Translations under genes and position numbers: made by a program
Notes under the pieces: generated by a model
Told to the model about the DNA's origin: nothing
Seen by the model: the letters and a program-made list of their open reading frames with translations, nothing else
The model's database searches: none
Shown here: positions 1 through 10,721 of the stretch, in pieces
Position numbering within the stretch: position 1 is the first letter of the stretch
How the letters are laid out: every line of letters starts with the position of its first letter
DNA from: Kryptolebias marmoratus
Taxonomy: Eukaryota > Chordata > Actinopteri > Cyprinodontiformes > Rivulidae
Assembly: GCF_001649575.2 (NCBI RefSeq)
Contig: NC_051433.1
Span: forward strand, 26,493,985-26,557,984
Direction of reading: 5' to 3'
Length of the DNA: 64,000 bases

Positions 1-148
1 GTTTCTTGGCTGGCCTGGGAACGCCTTGGGATTCCCCCGGAGGAGCTGGCCCAAGTGGCTGGGGAGAGGGAAGTCTGGGTCTCCCTGCTTAGGCTGCTGC
101 CCCCGCGACCCGACCCCGGATAAGAGGAAGAGAATGGATGGATGGATG
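1..148 (+). mobile_element. 3' end of RTE/Rex3-like LINE
   Basis: An open frame runs from base 1 to a stop at 121-123 and reads SWLAWERLGIPPEELAQVAG, then a Leu/Pro-rich end (LLRLLPPRPDPG). This is the C-terminal tail typical of the reverse-transcriptase protein of fish RTE/Rex3-like LINEs. A short (GGAT)n tail follows at about 134-148, as expected for the 3' end of this family. The rest of the element lies outside the window. The family assignment is from recognition of the protein tail. Confidence 0.75.
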
Positions 149-149
149 T

Positions 150-2130
150 TTAGTTGTCTGCATCTAATTCTGAAGGAGTGTAGTTTTTAAATGCATCACA
201 GCTCACTCCTCCTGCCATCTTGATCTCCTCCCCTGCTGCAGTGAGCTCTGGGTTTGGTTCATAGTGAGGGAAACAGCAGCTAGCAATGCTGAGAGATGGT
301 AAATGAGTGGCGTGTTTCTAACGAGTTAATTCTTTCATCTGCGAGTGGCTTTGATTTGGATTTACTTTGAAGAAATTCAGGTTGATTACAGAGACTGACT
401 TGACTTTTTCAGGTGGCGGGATCTCTGCGTTCCTGTTTTAGGAAGTTTATAGAGGTCAACTCATCGACAACAGGATTACTTAGACTTTCTGAAAGCTACT
501 ACTTACCTGATAGGTGTCAACATTTTTGTGTCTTTGGTGACCATCTTGAATTATTGATTAGCATTTAGTATGAGTTGGAGATTGCACTCAGCTATTAGCA
601 CATAAAATCTTAGTTCAGTGGTCATCCTGAATCAGAATAACTCCAAAAGGTAACCAGTTTTAGATGTTTGTCTAAAGATTATTAGTTAAAATCTGTTCAG
701 TGGTTCATATTTTGCTAACAGTCTTTATTCCTAACTGTTTATAGCAAAATTTTAATTACTGACATCTATCAAGTTTTAGCTCAATATGTCTAAGAATGAC
801 TTGGTTATTGTTATTTTCTAGTTGATCTCTGGCAGCCATTTTGCGTTGGGTGGACATGAAATACGAATTCGGACTGTCTAATGATTATTTTGTGAGAGTT
901 TCAATAATTTCAGTCTCGTGGTTCATGAGGTATTATAAATAGTGTTCAGTTTTGATAGGATTTGAAGATTTTCACCTGTCTTTTCTGTGAGGCATTGTTT
1001 GAAGTGTTTTGTTTGCTTTGGTAACTCCAAAGTAAAAGCACACATTGTGACTGAGCTGGTTGATGTATAATTTCTGTGGCTGCACCCTTTTGTTTGAGCT
1101 GCATTACAGCTGAAGGAATAACAAAAACTAGAAAAACTGGATAAATTTTGAAGGGTCCTGCCACTTAGTGTGTGATTTATTTATTTACTTTTTCTTCATC
1201 TTGAATCAACATGACTCGGGACATTTTGGGGATTCCTCCCAACTACTACCACTCAACAGTTTAGCTCAATAAGTCTAAAAATGGCTGAGTTGTACCTATT
1301 TTTGTGTTAGCTTTGGCAGCAGACTTGATTTTAATTAGCACTCAGTATGTGTTGGGGCCATCTTGTATCAGAACGACTCCAAATGGTAATCCGTTTTACA
1401 TGTTTATCTAAAGATTACTTTGTAAGAGTTTCATAACAATCTACCAAGTGGATATTTTGTTAACAGAGTTGACATTATAATTCAAGATATGGTGTTTATG
1501 GGCTCAAAAATGATGTAAGATTAAAAAAAAGGCTTATATAACATCAAATCACCTGAGTTTTTTGGCTACCATTTTGATTTGCTGAGGCTCCGCCTTCCTC
1601 TGCTCTTGACTGCTGGTCAGCAGCCATCTTCTCTATATGGTATGCCTGATATGCCATAATGGGACAAAAAATAATAATTCTTGAACCATGAGTGAAAGGA
1701 GAGAATGGTTCTCGTTCTTTACTTTATGTCGGAGATGTAACGAGCTAAAAACCCTCCTCACACCCCGATCAGGACAGAATCGGACAAATTTAATATGGAA
1801 GTCAAGCGGTTACACTTTGCCTTAATTTCTACAGCAATAACAGAAACATTGTCTGAAATAAGACAAAAAGGCAAATGTTTTGATGTATAATTTGTATTTG
1901 TGGGTAGGAAAAGTTTGTTTGCTAACCAAACATGTTTTGTCTTAGAGCTCCACACTCAGTCTGTCAGTTAAGTCCTTCTCATTGGTTTATATTATATATT
2001 ATATTTATGTTTATATTATGGGTATATATTGTTCAGGTGTTGTTTTACGTGACTTATGTCACTGTGGTAACTTGAAACGCCCATTAACATAATAGCACAC
2101 GTCTCGTGACTGAGCCGGTGTTTTAATATC
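150..2130. other. No gene; diverged dispersed repeats
   Basis: I find no convincing coding exon here. Two stretches recur in diverged form: about 613-721 resembles 1354-1466, and 777-842 resembles 1258-1326. Both contain wording such as 'tagctcaataagtctaaaaa' and resemble the low-complexity family seen near 30.6, 45.2 and 59.6-60.2 kb. The stretch 1985-2030 is a very AT-rich TATATT run. This is probably old repeat sequence of unassigned type. Confidence 0.4.
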
Positions 2131-2317
2131 AATCAATGAATTCACTTTATTTTGGTAAATTACCAACATTAAACACAAGAAATAAAAAGACAATAAACAA
2201 ACCCATAATTTACCAAAAAAAGATTAGGCTGAAGCCAAAGCCAAATGTCTTAGACAGTGGGGAACAGAGGACGAGGTGCTGGAGGTACCATGATGGGAGG
2301 ACAAGCCCTTACATGGG

Positions 2318-3125
2318 ATGTACCACCGACAAATAACTGAAGTGGCTGATATCAGGAAATCCTACCAATGGCTGGAAAAAGCTGGACTCAAGGACAGCAC
2401 AGAGGCACTCATCCTGGCCGCCCAGGAACAGGCCCTAAACACCAGNNNNNNNNNNNNNNNNNNNNNNNNNNNNNNNNNNNNNNNNNNNNNNNNNNNNNNN
2501 NNNNNNNNNNNNNNNNNNNNNNNNNNNNNNNNNNNNNNNNNNNNNNNNNNNNNNNNNNNNNNNNNNNNNNNNNNNNNNNNNNNNNNNNNNNNNNNNNNNN
2601 NNNNNNNNNNNNNNNNNNNNNNNNNNNNNNNNNNNNNNNNNNNNNNNNNNNNNNNNNNNNNNNNNNNNNNNNNNNNNNNNNNNNNNNNNNNNNNNNNNNN
2701 NNNNNNNNNNNNNNNNNNNNNNNNNNNNNNNNNNNNNNNNNNNNNNNNNNNNNNNNNNNNNNNNNNNNNNNNNNNNNNNNNNNNNNNNNNNNNNNNNNNN
2801 NNNNNNNNNNNNNNNNNNNNNNNNNNNNNNNNNNNNNNNNNNNNNNNNNNNNNNNNNNNNNNNNNNNNNNNNNNNNNNNNNNNNNNNNNNNNNNNNNNNN
2901 NNNNNNNNNNNNNNNNNNNNNNNNNNNNNNNNNNNNNNNNNNNNNNNNNNNNNNNNNNNNNNNNNNNNNNNNNNNNNNNNNNNNNNNNNNNNNNNNNNNN
3001 NNCAAACTGGAGCAGTGGCTACAACAGATCCCAGGAACAACATCAGACATCTCAGTCCAGAAATGTGCAGTTCTAGGCACAGCCAAGATACTGCGCAGAA
3101 CCCTCAAGCTCCCAGGCCTCTGGTA
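2318..3125 (+). mobile_element. R4/Dong-like (Rex6-type) LINE fragment around N gap
   Basis: On the left of the 557-base gap the frame reads YHRQITEVADIRKSYQWLEK and continues to AAQEQALNT at the gap. On the right it resumes as LEQWLQQIPGTTSDISVQ and ends GTAKILRRTLKLPGLW with a stop at 3124-3126. This is the C-terminal part of a common fish LINE polyprotein which, from family knowledge, carries a restriction-enzyme-like endonuclease (R4/Dong or Rex6 type). That endonuclease core would lie in the gap and cannot be seen. A second, minus-strand fragment of the same family is at 21893-22010. Confidence 0.6.
2446..3002. other. Assembly gap (557 N)
   Basis: A run of N inside the R4/Dong-like LINE. 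Its length suggests an estimated rather than an arbitrary gap. Confidence 0.99.
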
Positions 3126-3564
3126 GAGGACCCGAGCTCAGAGGATGAAACAAGCCCACCCGCGGAGGGTGAGAAGGGAATTTTTTTTTTTTAACTAACA
3201 GCGTAAGATTTTATCAATTTACATTTTAAAGCTCTTGTAAAACTCACCAAAAAAAGAACACAAGTTAAAATCATCATTCAGGTCATTCCATAGTTTTACA
3301 CCAATAACAGAAACACACCTTGACTTTACCTGACTTTTCTCTTTTGCACATTCAAATATAAAGAAACCTCGCAAATTATATTTATTCTGTCTTTACTTAA
3401 ATAATTTCTGAATACTGGAAGGAAGACTTATGTTCAGTGCTTTATCCATTATTTCCAATATTTTTATATATACAATATCTTTAAATTTTAATGTATTACT
3501 TTGAATAAAGAGTTTATCAGTTGGTTCACAATATCCCACTTTATTAAGCCGTATAGCTTTTTTT

Positions 3565-4110
3565 TTACAACTTAACTAAAATATCAATGGTTGTTTTACT
3601 TGCATTTCCCCAAATTTCTGAGAAATAAGACAAATAAGGCATAACCAAAGAAAAATATATAATATGCAAGCCTTTAACATTTATTAAATCTTTTATTTTA
3701 AACAATATTCCAATAGTTTTTGCAACTTTATTTCTAATGTATTCAATATGAGGCTTCCAACTAAGTTTATTATCTATAATAATCCCTAAAAATTTTGACT
3801 CATAAACTCTTACAATTTTAACTCCATTTAAACATAGCTTTACATTATTATAGATTGGATTACCAGAAAATACCATGAATTTGGTTTTACTTTCATTTAA
3901 TGACAACTTATTATAATCAAACCAATGTTTTCAACTCAACTAACTCCTTTTTACTTTTTTTATTATTTCATTTATATTTTTTCTGGAAAAAATGAAATTT
4001 GTATCATCAGCAAACATTATAGACTTCAAAATACTGGATGCTTCAAAAATATTATTTAAATAAAGTATAAATAATTTAGGTCCTAAAACAGCCTTGAGGA
4101 AGACCACATT
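3565..4110 (-). mobile_element. Non-LTR retrotransposon RT remnant
   Basis: The minus strand reads through an RT catalytic block with FADDTNFIFSRKN near 4000, followed by LVELKTLV and an open stretch of 113 codons (3906-3565) with KFLGIIIDNKLSWKPHI and YFSLVMPYLSYFSEIWG. These are the post-palm and thumb motifs of LINE reverse transcriptases. One frame change separates the ADD block from the open stretch. The clade is not certain. The copy is AT-rich and decayed, with no visible 5' end. Confidence 0.7.
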
Positions 4111-4566
4111 TTACTATTTCAGTTTTTCATTTTGTATTAACAATACAATATATAGTATATAATTTGTGTGGGTGGATTGTTCTGTTCGGGCCACATTAAA
4201 AATGAAAGAAAGGTAAGATATTAAAGTAAAGAAACACATTTAGAGGTGAATAATAATAGGTGCCACCATAGGAAAGTATGGGAGGCACTGGAGTGTTTCG
4301 TATGCTTTCCTAATGGCCGGCCTCAAGTAAACATAAATACTGTGATTAAAGGAAGAAACCTGTCACCAAAGAGCACAAGCCAGTGTAGCTCTTATGTCTG
4401 TCCCAAGCCCAGGTAAATGGTGAGGGTTGTGTTAGTGGAAGACCACGAGGAGGGAAACGTCCCAGGAGACAGAGGGACAAGAGGACAGACGAGTGTAGGA
4501 CTGAGGGTTGGAACAACGACAGGCGAAGGCAGAGAGCTGCTGACATGATGCAGAGGAGGAAGGTAG

Positions 4567-4833
4567 ATGTTCTGTGAGGAAGAGCAGCAAGGCTCGCAGC
4601 ATCGGGGCAGCTTTCAGCTGTTTCACCATGATGTGGACAGGAGGAGACATGGAGGAGGGCTGGTCCTGAAGGAGGAGTTAGAAGGAATGGAGTCGAGGTG
4701 GAAAGAGTCAGACAGGGGGATGTGTCTGAAGGTTGTCAGTGGTTCTGCTCCACAGGTTGGATGGGATGTAGAAGAGACAGAGAAACTCTGGAATGATCTG
4801 GATGAAGTGATGGAGAGTATTCCCAGTTTCTGA
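4567..4833 (+). other. Unassigned ORF, possible exon
   Basis: An 88-codon open stretch upstream of the membrane-segment exon at 4970. It is rich in charged residues, with an acidic C-terminal part (VGWDVEETEKLWNDLDEVM). No family is recognised. No splice junction clearly joins it in phase to the 4970 exon, so this may be chance coding. It is listed because its composition differs from the surrounding AT-rich sequence. Confidence 0.2.
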
Positions 4834-4969
4834 ACAAATCAAGTGATTGTATTTTTTTGAAATGATGGAGTCAGAATGATTTATGATCAGATACTTTGAC
4901 AGTCAGAGTGATTGACAGACAGGTTAATAAACTGAAACCATTAAAGGTGTGTTTGTTTTGCTCTTCCAG

Positions 4970-5174
4970 GTTAGCCTACTGGATGGCAGCAGCATTTGGC
5001 AGCAGTATTCGTGGATTTGGTTTTGGTCTCTCCTTCCTGCCAAGCGTTGTCATGATGGCTGCTAACTTCTACTTCATCTTCACCGTGGAAGCAGCAGGCT
5101 CCATCTTCAGCCTCCCGACTCCACCTGAGGAGGTGCAGTCTCCACCTGCTGGCAGGCAGAGGTTCTGGGGCTGA
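4970..5174 (+). CDS. Possible terminal exon of a small membrane protein
   Basis: A good 3' splice site (ctcttccag ending at 4969) opens a 67-codon frame to a stop at 5172-5174. The sequence starts LAYWMAAAFGSSIRGFGFG and contains one clear hydrophobic span (LSFLPSVVMMAANFYFIF), then a Pro-rich hydrophilic tail (FSLPTPPEEVQSPP). It would be the last exon of a one- or two-pass membrane protein. The exon enters in phase 2, and I could not find the upstream exon with confidence. AATAAA-like signals lie at about 5391 and 5476. I do not recognise the family. Confidence 0.35.
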
Positions 5175-6690
5175 CACCGGATCAAACTGGAAAAGTTCAG
5201 GCCACATATCTTAAACTTCCTTTTTGTTAAACAAAAATTAAATATATATTTTTTTTTTATTTTGGCAGGCTTTAAGGTATATTTAAAAAATGAAAGTCTT
5301 TAGTTTTAGAGATCAGTCACTCCACCATTTTTTTGAGGTTTAATTTTCTTTTAGATTTAAAAAAACTTTAAAGCTCTTATTTTGTAGTTAATAAAATGTT
5401 TCCTGACTGTTTTACTGATTCATTTTAATTTGTAAAATAAGTTTGATGACTGTTAGCGTTATTTGTATATTTCACAATAAAACTATAAATCTGCTTTACT
5501 GTCTTTTAATGAGAACCACTCAAAGTTTTTGATCAGTTGGATTAAAACATATTTGCATCAGAAACTGTTTCGACATCTTCATCAAAAACATGTCATCTGT
5601 TCATCAGTCTTTCCATTTATTGCCTACCTTTTCTAATGTTTCTTATTGTTAGGATTTTACTCAGGGCCTTCTCAAAATATCAGTTTACCCCTGATTTCAT
5701 GTAATTAACTGAGATTAAAATGTTCCTGGAATAGAATTAATTAAATAAAAGGGTTATTTTAACTAATTCAAAATAAACATAGCTCATATGGTATTAAAAT
5801 GTTTTAAAAAAACAATTAGTGTCTTTAAAGAAATTTACTGCAACCAAAAAACAAGAAAATATGGGTTTAATTATTGTGTATACATTTCCTAAATATGAAC
5901 TATAAAAACATATTTAAAAATTAAGCAACTACAGCAACATCTGGTGACAAAAAGAGTTCCGCCTTTAGATCTTCTCGTTGAATATTAGTCAGCGGTCAAG
6001 TGAAGCTGCAGTTTTTCCACCTCAACCGGTTTGACTGAAACATGACACCGAACAACCAAGGGACATATGCACACAGGATATACAGCAAATGTATTTTCAA
6101 AACAAATGCATCATTTGAAAATGATAAAGTATTCAATATTGAAATCTGTGGTACGCTTTATTTTATCTTCCAAAACTAACGGATCAGTTTCTTTTCTTTT
6201 GTAATAATTGAGTTGAAGAGTTATTGATTTGGACATTGATCAATAATGAGACATGAGGGAGAAACAGCTGAAATCTACAGGCTTTACTATCTTTATGGTT
6301 GTTTTAGATTCTTTGTGTCAGGAAAATTTCAAAAACGATAGATTGACTAGCATTGGATGCAATCTCTGTTTTAATTTAGTTCTGGTTTTGAACACTTCCG
6401 TACTGTGAATCTGTGGTTTTAGTCCTATAGAGTATAAATGTGTTCAATCTGTCCTGTTTGAGATCCAAGTTTCATTTTTCTGTGAAAATATGTGTTTCAA
6501 TTTGTGTGATTGTGATATTTTTTGCATTAAGTAGTTGACTTTTATTTTGAAGGCACAGGTGTGACCAGTGTCTGCAGGTAGCTGCCGACAAGAACTTTTC
6601 ATTTTTGCACTGAACCTTACAGACACTGTTGTTTTCATTATCTGAAGTGCTTTCAGGCTAAAACAGGTTTTGAACTGAGTAAATCAGTTT
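5175..6690. other. No gene; AT-rich spacer
   Basis: AT-rich sequence with two possible poly(A) signals near the left end (about 5391 and 5476). I see no repeat family or coding exon that I can support. Confidence 0.4.
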
Positions 6691-6733
6691 GTTTCTGCAT
6701 AAACGACTTGTTAGTCTGTTCAACGTTTTCTCG

Positions 6734-7599
6734 ATGGAGTCTCTGCCTGTGAGGAGGAAGTTGTGTCTGTTGGGGTTCAGAGGAGGAAACTGTCCGTTCA
6801 GGAAGCTCCGCAGACAAACATATGGTCAGTCAAAATGTGAAAAAGTTTTAGTAAGTCTAAGACAAATGGTTGCAGAGTTAAATAACATTTGCTGATATTC
6901 AGCACCTGTAGGGCATTCATTAATTTAGCTCTGAGTGCTGCACCTGTTCAACTACCTGTTTCTACCTGAGCAGATGTGTCTCTTCCTGCTCGTGCCTGAG
7001 CAGATGTGTCTCTTCCTGTTTCTACCTGAGCAGATGTGTCTCTTCCTGCTCCTACCTGAGCAGATGTGTCTCTTCCTGTTTCTACCTGAGCAGATGTGTC
7101 TCTTCCTGCTCCTACCTGAGCAGATGTGTCTCTTCCTGCTTGTACCTGAGCAGATGTGACAGCAGCAGTCTCCTCTCCCACTGGCTTGTCCTGGAATGAT
7201 GTCAACCCTTCCCCGACCAACCTATCAATAAGCATGGTGAACACAGAGCTCCTCCCACCGGCTGGCCGGTACCAGGATGTTGAATTTTCCAGCCATTCAG
7301 ATGCAGACATCCATATGTTCGGAGTTTCTTTGAATCAAGGAAACCAGCAGAACACCAAAAATGCATCAGAGGACCATATGGGTGAGACTCAGTTGAGTTT
7401 TTTCCTTTATGTCTAATTAGCCTCCAGGAAGTTGAATCCTTTTTCCCTTTAGAATATAACACTTTTTGGAATCATCTTTAATGTTTCTGGAATCTTGGTG
7501 AGAATGTAATACATGAAGGACTGATGTTCATGTATTCTCTTGTTTTCAGAGCTCGATGGTGATGTTGACCCTGAAACTGGAGAGAGAGCTCAGGGATGA
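6734..7599 (+). CDS. Three-exon small gene model, function unknown
   Basis: Three exons fit together in phase with GT-AG borders. Exon 1 is 6734-6824 (ATG at 6734; 30 codons plus one base; basic, with VRRKLCLLGF and FRKLRR). Exon 2 is 7154-7381 (hydrophilic, Ser/Asn-rich). Exon 3 is 7550-7599 (acidic, LDGDVDPETGERAQG, stop at 7597). The product would be 122 residues with no membrane segment or signal peptide. The acceptor of exon 2 is the last unit of a 30-bp minisatellite, and earlier units used as acceptor would meet a stop within a few codons. AATAAA at about 7805 could be the poly(A) signal. No family is recognised, and three agreeing phases could still be luck. An in-frame extension upstream of 6734 is possible. 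Confidence 0.4.
6952..7153. repeat. 30-bp minisatellite, about 7 units
   Basis: Tandem copies of a 30-base unit containing 'tacctgagcagatgtgtctc'. The period is a multiple of three, so long frames stay open on both strands (a 10-residue repeat such as SAQVGAGRDT on minus), which explains spurious ORFs. Every unit contains a pyrimidine-rich run followed by CAG, the pattern of a 3' splice site. Confidence 0.9.
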
Positions 7600-8440
7600 C
7601 ATCTGTCAGTCACTGCAGTCCCATCTCTTCACCTGCTGATACACCTGCTAATACACTTGGATTAAGTTTTTCTCTGGTTTAGAAAAACCATCAGTCTGAA
7701 AACTAGATAGGACCAACCTTTTGATTTTGTCTTGCAATCCTGTTAATCAAGAAACAAACTCACATGCAGCAAGTTTTGTTGCTATTTTTGTTGCTTCAAA
7801 CTGTAATAAAAAAATCTACTTTAACTTTTATAGCATTAAAGGACCCTGTATTTCATCTAATCTGAACTCAAATTATTGTTCTGGGATGTTCTGTGGTAAA
7901 GTTTATTCTGACCTCACTGATTCTCAGTTATTTGCACATGTACCATTCATGAACACTTAATCAATTAGAAATAGATGATGCTTCCACTAGACTCATATAA
8001 AAACATGATTTATGTCAAAATTGAATCTGTTTATGTGTTTATGAAGCCTTTAATGTGTAGGGTGCTATGGTCAATTTTAAAGCCTATCAGGTCTCTGTAG
8101 ACCCAAAGCAAAAACTGAGTCCACATCCTCGGCACAAAGTTGGTTTATTTGTGATGCAGGTTGGACTTTGGTTGCCCCTTTATCCCTTAGGATGTCCAGT
8201 TAGTAGCTAGTTTGAAAAAGTTTACTTTAAACAAATGACATGTCAGATGTTTTATATATTTCCACTCACAATGAAATGGAAAACATGAATATTGGGAACA
8301 AGACCACATTTTGTTCACTTCGTCACCTCGGGGATGAATCTTGTGTGTGAAAGCCCAGCCCTGCTTCTTAAACAGCAGCTAACCGCACAAACTGTAAAGT
8401 GAGTTACATTTTCTGTGCAAAAATAGATGGAAGAGATTAG
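7600..8440. other. No gene; 3' flank
   Basis: AT-rich non-coding sequence after the three-exon model, including AATAAA near 7805. I see no repeat or exon I can support. Confidence 0.4.
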
Positions 8441-8449
8441 GGAAAAAAG

Positions 8450-9146
8450 GTTATAATTTGCTCAGATTCGAGTAGTGCATTAATAAGTATTCAGGAAGGT
8501 AAATTCAAAATCAAGGCAAGAAATTATATTGGATATAATTCACTCAATTTTCAGGATAATAAATTGTGGTTCAGAGATTAAGCTAGTATGGGTTCCTGCC
8601 TATATTGGAGTAATAGATATAGAGATGGCCGATAATTTTGCTAAAAGTCCTGCAAAAAAGAAGTGTTGATCTTTTTCCAAAAAAAAAAAAAAAAAAAAAG
8701 TTGGAGAATTTAGGAAATGTAATAGAATTAAGAAATATTTTACATCAAGAAATAGGTTTGGACATACAAGACTAAACAGTACTCTTAAAATAATCACTAA
8801 ACATGCTACAGATTGTTGTAATTATTGTGGACGAATAGAAACAGTACAGCATATTTTGTCAGAATATAATAAGTATGCTAATGAAAGAGAGGTGTTAATT
8901 AGAAATTTGAAGAAGAATAAAATTATTTAGTTATTAGGGAATTGTTTCAAAGATCATCTGGGTATATAGTTTTTAGTAGCGTTTTTAGTTTTTTGTTTTT
9001 TTTTTAAAGAAAAACGGGTATTTCGGGAAGAATATAGTAAGTAGTATATCTGATCCATACTCCAGTCTGGAAGGTGGCGGTAATGCACCTGAAGTTGTTT
9101 GCCAACCGTCACAAAAAACAGAAGAAGAAGAAGAAGAAGAAGAAGA
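8450..9146 (+). mobile_element. LINE 3' half with RNase H (I-type)
   Basis: Broken frames read CSDSSSALISIQEGKFKIKA (RNase H motif with the DSxSA block), then VPAYIGVIDIEMADNFAKS (the HxGxxxNxxAD block of RNase H), then GHTRLNSTLK and CCNYCGRIETVQHILSE (a Cys/His tail motif). RNase H followed by this Cys/His motif is typical of I-type LINEs in fish. The 3' end carries 'ggtggcggtaatgcacctga' and a (GAA)n tail at 9121-9145, a known arrangement for these elements. An internal A-run at 8679-8697 and frameshifts show it is dead. Confidence 0.7.
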
Positions 9147-9190
9147 CGCGCTGAAGCTAACAGAGCTAACTGGATGGATATCAGTCTGAC

Positions 9191-9490
9191 GGTGAGTTCT
9201 TCTGTCTGAATAAACTCAGTCCGGTTCTGGGTCAGTGGTTCCGGTTCTGTTTATAGGTCCTACATGGTGAGTTCTTCTGTCTGAATAAACTCAGTCCGGT
9301 TCTGGGTCAGTGGTTCCGGTTCTGTTTATTGGTCCTACATGGTGAGTTCTTCTGTCTGAATAAACTCAGTCCGGTTCTGGGTCAGTGGTTCCGGTTCTGT
9401 TTATTGGTCCTACATGTTGAGTTCTTCTGTCTGATTAAACTCAGTCCGGTTCTGGGTCAGTGGTTCCGGTTCTGGTTACAGGTCCTACAT
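9191..9490. repeat. 75-bp tandem repeat, 4 copies
   Basis: Four near-identical 75-base units begin at 9191, 9266, 9341 and 9416. Each begins with a donor-like GGTGAGTTCTT (the last with GTTGAG) and ends with an acceptor-like TTTATAG/TTACAG before GTCCTACAT. The array lies just upstream of a GC-richer block that could be the first exon or promoter of gon4l. Confidence 0.95.
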
Positions 9491-9574
9491 GGCGCTAAAA
9501 CAAATGCGTTGGAACGAGCTCTGCGCATGCTCAGTGGACGGTCTGTTGTTGTTAGCTTAGCTGGAAGCTAACAG
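9485..9574 (+). promoter_or_regulatory. Possible 5' exon or promoter-proximal region of gon4l
   Basis: A GC-richer block with CpGs (gcgcatgctc) ends in a good donor (gctaacag then gtaaca at 9575). It sits upstream of the gon4l exons on the same strand, so it may be a 5' untranslated exon. No TATA box is evident. This is inference from position and the splice donor only. Confidence 0.3.
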
Positions 9575-10154
9575 GTAACATCCTATAATAAATATTTGCG
9601 GCATTTAAACGGTAAATTAACGGTATATTAACGCTGAGCTGAGGCCGTCTCAGGTGTTCTGGATTACCTATCCTTATTGACAGGTAATCATTGAAGGTAG
9701 AACGACAGTAAAACAAGATATGTAAAACCAGGAGTTTTGATCTGAGCTTGGAGTGAGATTTTGAGCTGCTAGAAGTCTTTCGATGACGTCATCATCTAAC
9801 TTGCATATTTGGTGATGTTGATCAGGCTGTAGGAGAGAGGAATATCAACATTGGCAAGACAAAAATGAGTAAAACACATTAAAATTAAAATTTGTTTAAT
9901 TTAAATTAAAATGACTACACACCGTTAAATTCTTGTGCGGGGCAAGCGGTATCTTCGGCGGGGGCGTCCCCCCCTGGATAATGGAGGGTAAACACTGTAA
10001 TATTGATCACTGCCATTGGTTGATGTTATTCTGTTTGCTGATAGCAGTTCTGACCTCTGAATATCATGTGTTCATATATTCAGCTATGATTAACATACCT
10101 GCTTTTCCTCCTGATTATTTATTAGTATTCATCATTGATCTCTGCTTGTTCCAG

Positions 10155-10621
10155 ACAGTGTGCCAGCGTCCAGCTGAGCACAACCTTTGTTCTGTGGAAT
10201 ACAAATATACGGGGACAGATGGAGACAAGAGACCACTGAGGACTATAAATTTCTCTGAGCTGGGACAGGAGGAGGACACCACAACTGGCTCAGGTGTGTT
10301 TTCACACAGCAACCGCCAGATGTATGTCCACAGAAGGCGGAGCCACACAACAATACTTGGTGTGTTTTTGTCTGATGCTCAGGTTTGGGTGTTGCTATGG
10401 AGACCAGCGAGGGCAGTGATGATGAACTGGGACGGCTAGACATTGATCTGGACAGGAAGTCCAAACAGCACAACCTGACATCCAGGAACGTGCGGGCAAT
10501 CTTACATGTGAGCAGCACACCCTCATTGTGTGTTCTGTTGTAACATCACATACATGATAACACATTTCTGTGTTTCAGGAGGTCATAACGCACGAACACG
10601 TGGTGGCCATGATGAAAGCAG
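10155..10621 (+). CDS. gon4l: GON4L-like protein, three exons, partial
   Basis: Three exons join in phase: 10155-10293, 10383-10507 and 10579-10621, the last cut by the 100-N gap. The second exon ends RKSKQHNLTSRNVRAILH and the third reads EVITHEHVVAMMKA. Together they form the highly conserved N-terminal block of GON4L (zebrafish ugly duckling), a nuclear transcriptional co-repressor that in its C-terminal part carries SANT/Myb-like and PAH repeats. The first exon (FSELGQEEDTTTGSG) matches no conserved block but splices in phase. Introns are 89 and 71 bp. No start codon is visible in frame, so upstream coding exons or an alternative start are missing. None of the following exons is found anywhere to the right of the gap. 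Confidence 0.85.
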
Positions 10622-10721
10622 NNNNNNNNNNNNNNNNNNNNNNNNNNNNNNNNNNNNNNNNNNNNNNNNNNNNNNNNNNNNNNNNNNNNNNNNNNNNNNN
10701 NNNNNNNNNNNNNNNNNNNNN
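10622..10721. other. Assembly gap, exactly 100 N (unknown size)
   Basis: This run of exactly 100 N separates the gon4l third exon from an L1 ORF2 cut in mid-RT. Both flanks are truncated features, so real sequence is missing or the contigs are misjoined. Confidence 0.99.

Noticed and set aside
2318..3126. Several ~250-codon ORFs across the N runs
   Set aside because: Most of their length is N; only the R4/Dong-like frame has recognisable residues on both sides.
6948..7310. 120-codon minus ORF with 10-residue repeats
   Set aside because: It is produced by the 30-bp minisatellite, whose period is a multiple of three; no start context, splice site or family.
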